Positions 61,493-64,000 of a stretch of 64,000 bases of DNA are shown one piece after another. The notes beneath the pieces are model-generated. The model was not told where the DNA came from. It saw only the letters and a program-made list of their open reading frames with translations, and searched no databases. The DNA comes from Gemmiger gallinarum (GTDB lineage: Bacteria; Bacillota; Clostridia; Oscillospirales; Ruminococcaceae): NCBI RefSeq assembly GCF_014982805.1, contig NZ_JADCKC010000004.1, forward strand, positions 62,001-126,000, written 5' to 3'. Positions within the stretch are counted from its first letter, which is position 1; each line of letters opens with the position of its first letter. The translations under genes were made by a program, and so were the position numbers.

Positions 61493-62140
61493 TTATTTCT
61501 CCGTGCCGGTCATTCGGTCGGAGAGAGCGCGCAGTTCCCGGCAGGCGGCGGTGATATCCGGTGCCGAGAAGATGGCGGACACGACGGCCACGCCGTCCAC
61601 CCCGCTGCCGCGCAGCAGCGGGATGTTCTTTGCCCCGATGCCGCCGATGGCGACCACCGGGATATCCACCGCCCTGCAGATGTCCCGCAGGGTGTCAAAG
61701 GAGAGCGGTGTCACGTTGTTTTTGGTGCTGGTACCGAAGACGGCCCCCGCCCCCAGATAGTCCGCCCCGCCCGCCTGGGCGCGGAGGGCTTCCTCTACGT
61801 TATGGGCCGAGACGCCGACGATCATGGCGTCCCCCACCCGGCGGCGGACTTCCTCCACCGGCATGTCGTCCTGGCCCACATGGACGCCGTCCGCCCCGCA
61901 GGCAACGGCAATGTCCAGGTTGTCGTTGATGATGAAAGGCACCCCGTACCGGCGGCAGAGGTCCCGGATGTCCCGGGCCTCAGCCAGAAAGGCGTCGGCA
62001 TCCAGCTGCTTTTCCCGCAGCTGCACGCAGGTCACGCCCCCCTGCAGGGCGGCCTCCACCTGCTCATACAGCGTCTGCCGGCCCACCCAGGCACGGTCGG
62101 TCACGGCGTAGAGCCGCATGGTCTGTTTATCGCACTTCAT
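61493..62140 (-). CDS. thiE: Thiamine-phosphate synthase
   Basis: Joins HMP diphosphate and thiazole phosphate to give thiamine phosphate. The 215-residue TIM-barrel protein has VQLREKQLDADAFL, the IINDNLDIAVACGADGVHVGQDDMP segment and AIGGIGAKNIP at the phosphate site. The ATG at 62140 lies inside the end of thiM (14-base overlap), indicating translational coupling. Confidence 0.95.
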   Translation of the reverse strand: MKCDKQTMRLYAVTDRAWVGRQTLYEQVEAALQGGVTCVQLREKQLDADAFLAEARDIRDLCRRYGVPFIINDNLDIAVACGADGVHVGQDDMPVEEVRRRVGDAMIVGVSAHNVEEALRAQAGGADYLGAGAVFGTSTKNNVTPLSFDTLRDICRAVDIPVVAIGGIGAKNIPLLRGSGVDGVAVVSAIFSAPDITAACRELRALSDRMTGTEK

Positions 62141-62948
62141 ATCGGGTGCCTTCCTCCAGCTGTTCGGGTGTGAGATGATACACCGCATCGATGATGTAGT
62201 TCCGGTAGCTTGCATTGCCGTCCAACGGGCCCAGCCGCCGGTGGGCAAGCTCCCCGCAAAGGCCCATGGCGCAGACCGCCGCGGCTGCCGCCTCCCGCAG
62301 ATGGCCGGGGTTGGCCGCCGCAAAGGCCGCGGTCAGGCAGGTGAGCTGGCAGCCCGTCCCCGTGACCCGGCCCATCATGGGGTGGCCGTTATAAATGCAA
62401 TAAGCGGTGCTGCCGTCGGCCACAATGTCGATGTTCCCCGTCACCGCCACCACCGCCCCGGTCCTGGCGGCAAAGGCCTTGACAAAAGCCACCGCGGCAG
62501 GGAGCGTCTCCCCGGTGACGGCGTCGCCGGGGTCGGCGTCCACCCCGTGGGTGGCCCCGCTGCCCAGAGCCAGGGTCTTGATCTCCGAGAGATTGCCCCG
62601 TATCACGTCAAAGCGGACTTCCCGCAGCAGCTGCAGGGCGGTGACGGTGCGCAGCTTCGACGCCCCCGCCCCCACCGGGTCCAGCACCGCCGGGATGCCC
62701 TTGGCATTGGCGGCCCGGCCCGAGGCGATCATGGCGGGGACAGTGTGCTGGTGGAGGGTGCCGATGTTGACGGCCAGTCCCTGACACAGGGCGGTGATCT
62801 CGGCGGACTCGCCGGGGTCGTCGGCCATGATGGGGGAAGCCCCGCAGGCCAGCAGCATGTTGGCGCAGTCGTTGGCGGTGACATAGTTGGAGATGGCGTG
62901 GATCATCGGCTTTTTCCGGTGAAGGGCCTCAAGACAGGGTGCAAACAT
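62127..62948 (-). CDS. thiM: Hydroxyethylthiazole kinase
   Basis: Salvage kinase that phosphorylates hydroxyethylthiazole. The 273-residue ribokinase-like protein begins with RKKPMIHAISNYVTANDCAN and holds AVLDPVGAGAS and the anion-hole GRVTGTGCQLTCL. AAAGGAAAC precedes the ATG. With ThiW upstream this gives uptake and capture of exogenous thiazole. No thiazole synthesis genes (thiG, thiH) occur in the window. Confidence 0.95.
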   Translation of the reverse strand: MFAPCLEALHRKKPMIHAISNYVTANDCANMLLACGASPIMADDPGESAEITALCQGLAVNIGTLHQHTVPAMIASGRAANAKGIPAVLDPVGAGASKLRTVTALQLLREVRFDVIRGNLSEIKTLALGSGATHGVDADPGDAVTGETLPAAVAFVKAFAARTGAVVAVTGNIDIVADGSTAYCIYNGHPMMGRVTGTGCQLTCLTAAFAAANPGHLREAAAAAVCAMGLCGELAHRRLGPLDGNASYRNYIIDAVYHLTPEQLEEGTRYEVR

Positions 62949-62972
62949 ACAAAGTTTCCTTTTGTGTATTGG

Positions 62973-63491
62973 TTATCTTGCCAGTTTTTTCTGCATGGAG
63001 CTCAGGGCGCCGGTGCCCTTGAGGGCGTAGACCAGAATGCCCGACAGCACAGCGCCGGTGGCGGTGGAAACGAGGAAGGGCACAATGTAGGCGTAAAACG
63101 CAATGTCCGCGGTGCTCTGCCCCATGAGGAAAATGGCCACGGGATAAGCGGACAGGCCGCCCAGCACGGCGGTGCCGAAGACCTCACCCACCAGCGTCAG
63201 GGGCAGGTTGCGGGTAAAGCGGTAGGCCAGGCCGCAGAGCAGCGCCCCCACCATACTGCCGGGGAAAGCCATCAGGGTGCCCAGGCCGGTGAGGTTGCGG
63301 ATCAGGCTGGCGGCAAAGGCCACGCCCACGCCGTAGCCGGGGCCCAGCAAAACGGCGCAGAGGATATTGACCATGTGCTGGATGGGGGCGCACTTGCTGC
63401 CGAACATGGGGAAGGAGAACATGCTGCCCACCACGGCGACAGCGCAGAGCAGACCGGCAAGAGCGAGTTTCTGAACATGGGTACGTTTCAT
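62973..63491 (-). CDS. thiW: ThiW, ECF S component for hydroxyethylthiazole
   Basis: A 172-residue membrane protein of about six helices, the S component that binds thiazole for the shared Ecf module. The start KRTHVQKLALAGLLCAVAVVGS, CAPIQHMVNILCAVLLGPGYG and RNLTGLGTLMAFPGSM segments match ThiW. AAAGGAAG precedes the ATG. First gene after the TPP riboswitch and terminator, 25 bases before thiM. Confidence 0.92.
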   Translation of the reverse strand: MKRTHVQKLALAGLLCAVAVVGSMFSFPMFGSKCAPIQHMVNILCAVLLGPGYGVGVAFAASLIRNLTGLGTLMAFPGSMVGALLCGLAYRFTRNLPLTLVGEVFGTAVLGGLSAYPVAIFLMGQSTADIAFYAYIVPFLVSTATGAVLSGILVYALKGTGALSSMQKKLAR

Positions 63492-63565
63492 TTTAGTTAC
63501 TTCCTTTCGGTTGGATGTGGCGGGAAAGCGGTGGATGCAGCGCACTTTCCCAAAAAGTTTCGGGT

Positions 63566-63601
63566 CCCCGGGGCGGCGGACAAGGGCCTGCCGCCCCGGG
63601 G
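63566..63601 (-). other. Stable hairpin in the thi leader
   Basis: CCCCGGGGCGGC at 63566-63577 pairs perfectly with 63590-63601. It lies in the 260 bases between the riboswitch terminator and thiW, without a T-run next to it. A smaller CCGCGG hairpin is at 63703-63722. The segment has no supported gene. Confidence 0.5.
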
Positions 63602-63758
63602 GGTACAAAAGTTCGGTCGAGGCTTGCTGGCCTCCTCTCACGCCGGAACACGGCTTCCCATCGCTGCAAACTGCATACAAGACACAGGGCGCTCCCCCTC
63701 TGCCCGCCGCGGCACTGCCGCGGAAGTTCCGCTTTCCTCCTCCTTTCCAAAAAGGCAC

Positions 63759-63795
63759 AAAAAACGGGAGGCACCACAAGCGGTGCCTCCCGGAA
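63759..63795 (-). terminator. Riboswitch-controlled terminator of the thi operon
   Basis: CGGGAGGCACC at 63765-63775 pairs with 63782-63792; on the minus strand TTTTTTG follows. It stands about ten bases after the riboswitch, the usual place for a TPP-controlled terminator. Confidence 0.85.
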
Positions 63796-63802
63796 AAAGC
63801 TG

Positions 63803-63906
63803 ATGATTCCACGACTTCCTACGGCGGCATTATCCGCATCAGGTGTAAGGGTCGAAGGTGGTTCCTTCCTCTCAGCCCGTCATCACGAGCTCCCCCGGTT
63901 TTCTGT
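63803..63906 (-). ncRNA. TPP riboswitch
   Basis: Read on the minus strand: GACGGGCTGAGAGG (CTGAGA thi-box core, 63875-63868), then ACCCTTACACCTGATGCGG and ATAATGCCGCCGTAGGAA (63844-63816), which match the conserved THI element. It binds thiamine diphosphate and, with the following terminator, shuts off thiW-thiM-thiE-thiD-thiC when thiamine is plentiful. Confidence 0.95.
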
Positions 63907-63915
63907 TGTGAACCC

Positions 63916-63944
63916 ATTATAGCCCCTCGTCCCCGCCCCGTCAA
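63916..63944 (-). promoter_or_regulatory. thi operon promoter
   Basis: Minus strand TTGACG (63944-63939), 17-base spacer, perfect TATAAT (63921-63916). Start near 63909, directly before the riboswitch. Confidence 0.75.
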
Positions 63945-63971
63945 TCGGTTTTGGGGAACGGAGTCGAAAAA

Positions 63972-64000
63972 TCAGTCCTGGCCGGGGACTTTGGGCAGGC
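63972..64000 (-). CDS. Possible C-terminal end of a gene running in from the right edge
   Basis: A minus-strand frame entering at the right edge reads LPKVPGQD then TGA at 63974-63972. This looks like a plausible protein end but nine codons are too few to name a family. Confidence 0.25.

Overview
The window reads as one continuous piece of chromosome from a GC-rich Gram-positive gut-type bacterium of the Clostridia. The gene content and protein style fit the Oscillospiraceae/Ruminococcaceae (Faecalibacterium, Gemmiger, Subdoligranulum relatives); this placement is inference from protein resemblance, not a search. Supporting signs are consensus AGGAGG-type ribosome binding sites, SigA-type promoters with 17-base spacers, lipobox lipoproteins, OmpR/EnvZ-type two-component pairs beside MacB-type ABC exporters, ECF vitamin transporters with separate S components, and the darA-holB-ricT neighbourhood of Firmicutes. 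I see no phage, insertion sequence, CRISPR array, tRNA or rRNA.

Layout. 1-4.6 kb: a carbohydrate ABC importer (ATPase, two permeases, an unusual binding protein with a C-terminal membrane helix). 4.7-6.2 kb: aroD and a TrmN6-like methyltransferase. 6.3-9.4 kb (minus): an ECF sigma factor with its membrane regulator, and a CorA transporter. 9.7-18.2 kb: a complete ornithine/arginine block argG-argH-argC-argJ-argB-argD-argF, with an ARG box at the argG promoter and a dense palindromic element between argH and argC. 18.4-24.8 kb: two envelope or unknown proteins, a metallophosphoesterase, a rhomboid-like membrane protein, darA-holB-ricT and a ferredoxin. 24.8-26.1 kb (minus): a cobalamin riboswitch driving a DUF4430 lipoprotein and an ECF S component. 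26.2-31.3 kb: ABC exporter module 1 and a divergent surface protein. 31.5-46.2 kb (minus): galE, an AraC regulator, a zinc-protease lipoprotein, a ClpE-like ATPase, CvpA, a DUF5711 protein, truA, the ECF energizing module ecfA1-ecfA2-ecfT, an RlmI-like methyltransferase and ruvB-ruvA-ruvC. 46.3-50.7 kb: a two-component operon and its probable regulon. 50.9-58.9 kb: a DUF1846 protein, a second two-component system and ABC exporter module 2. 59-64 kb (minus): TPP-riboswitch-controlled thiamine genes thiW-thiM-thiE-thiD-thiC.

How the parts connect. The two vitamin S components (cobalamin-type at 24.8 kb, ThiW at 63 kb) probably share the EcfA1-A2-T module at 40-42.7 kb. The two ABC exporter modules are paralogues with the same order (ATPase, membrane-anchored Ig-like protein, FtsX/MacB permease). 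Only module 2 has an adjacent two-component system.

The most novel part is 46.3-50.7 kb. Three promoters share the same array of four roughly 11-bp direct repeats (TTAAC then three CAAAC-like units) ending ten bases before a -10 hexamer. They precede the response regulator gene itself, a pair of small genes (a hendecad-repeat amphipathic protein and a four-helix membrane protein), and a further membrane protein. This looks like a self-contained, undescribed envelope regulon. Its regulator gene carries an in-frame TAG, although no complete gene in the window ends in TAG, and the kinase gene ends in a C7 run that controls how it meets the next gene.
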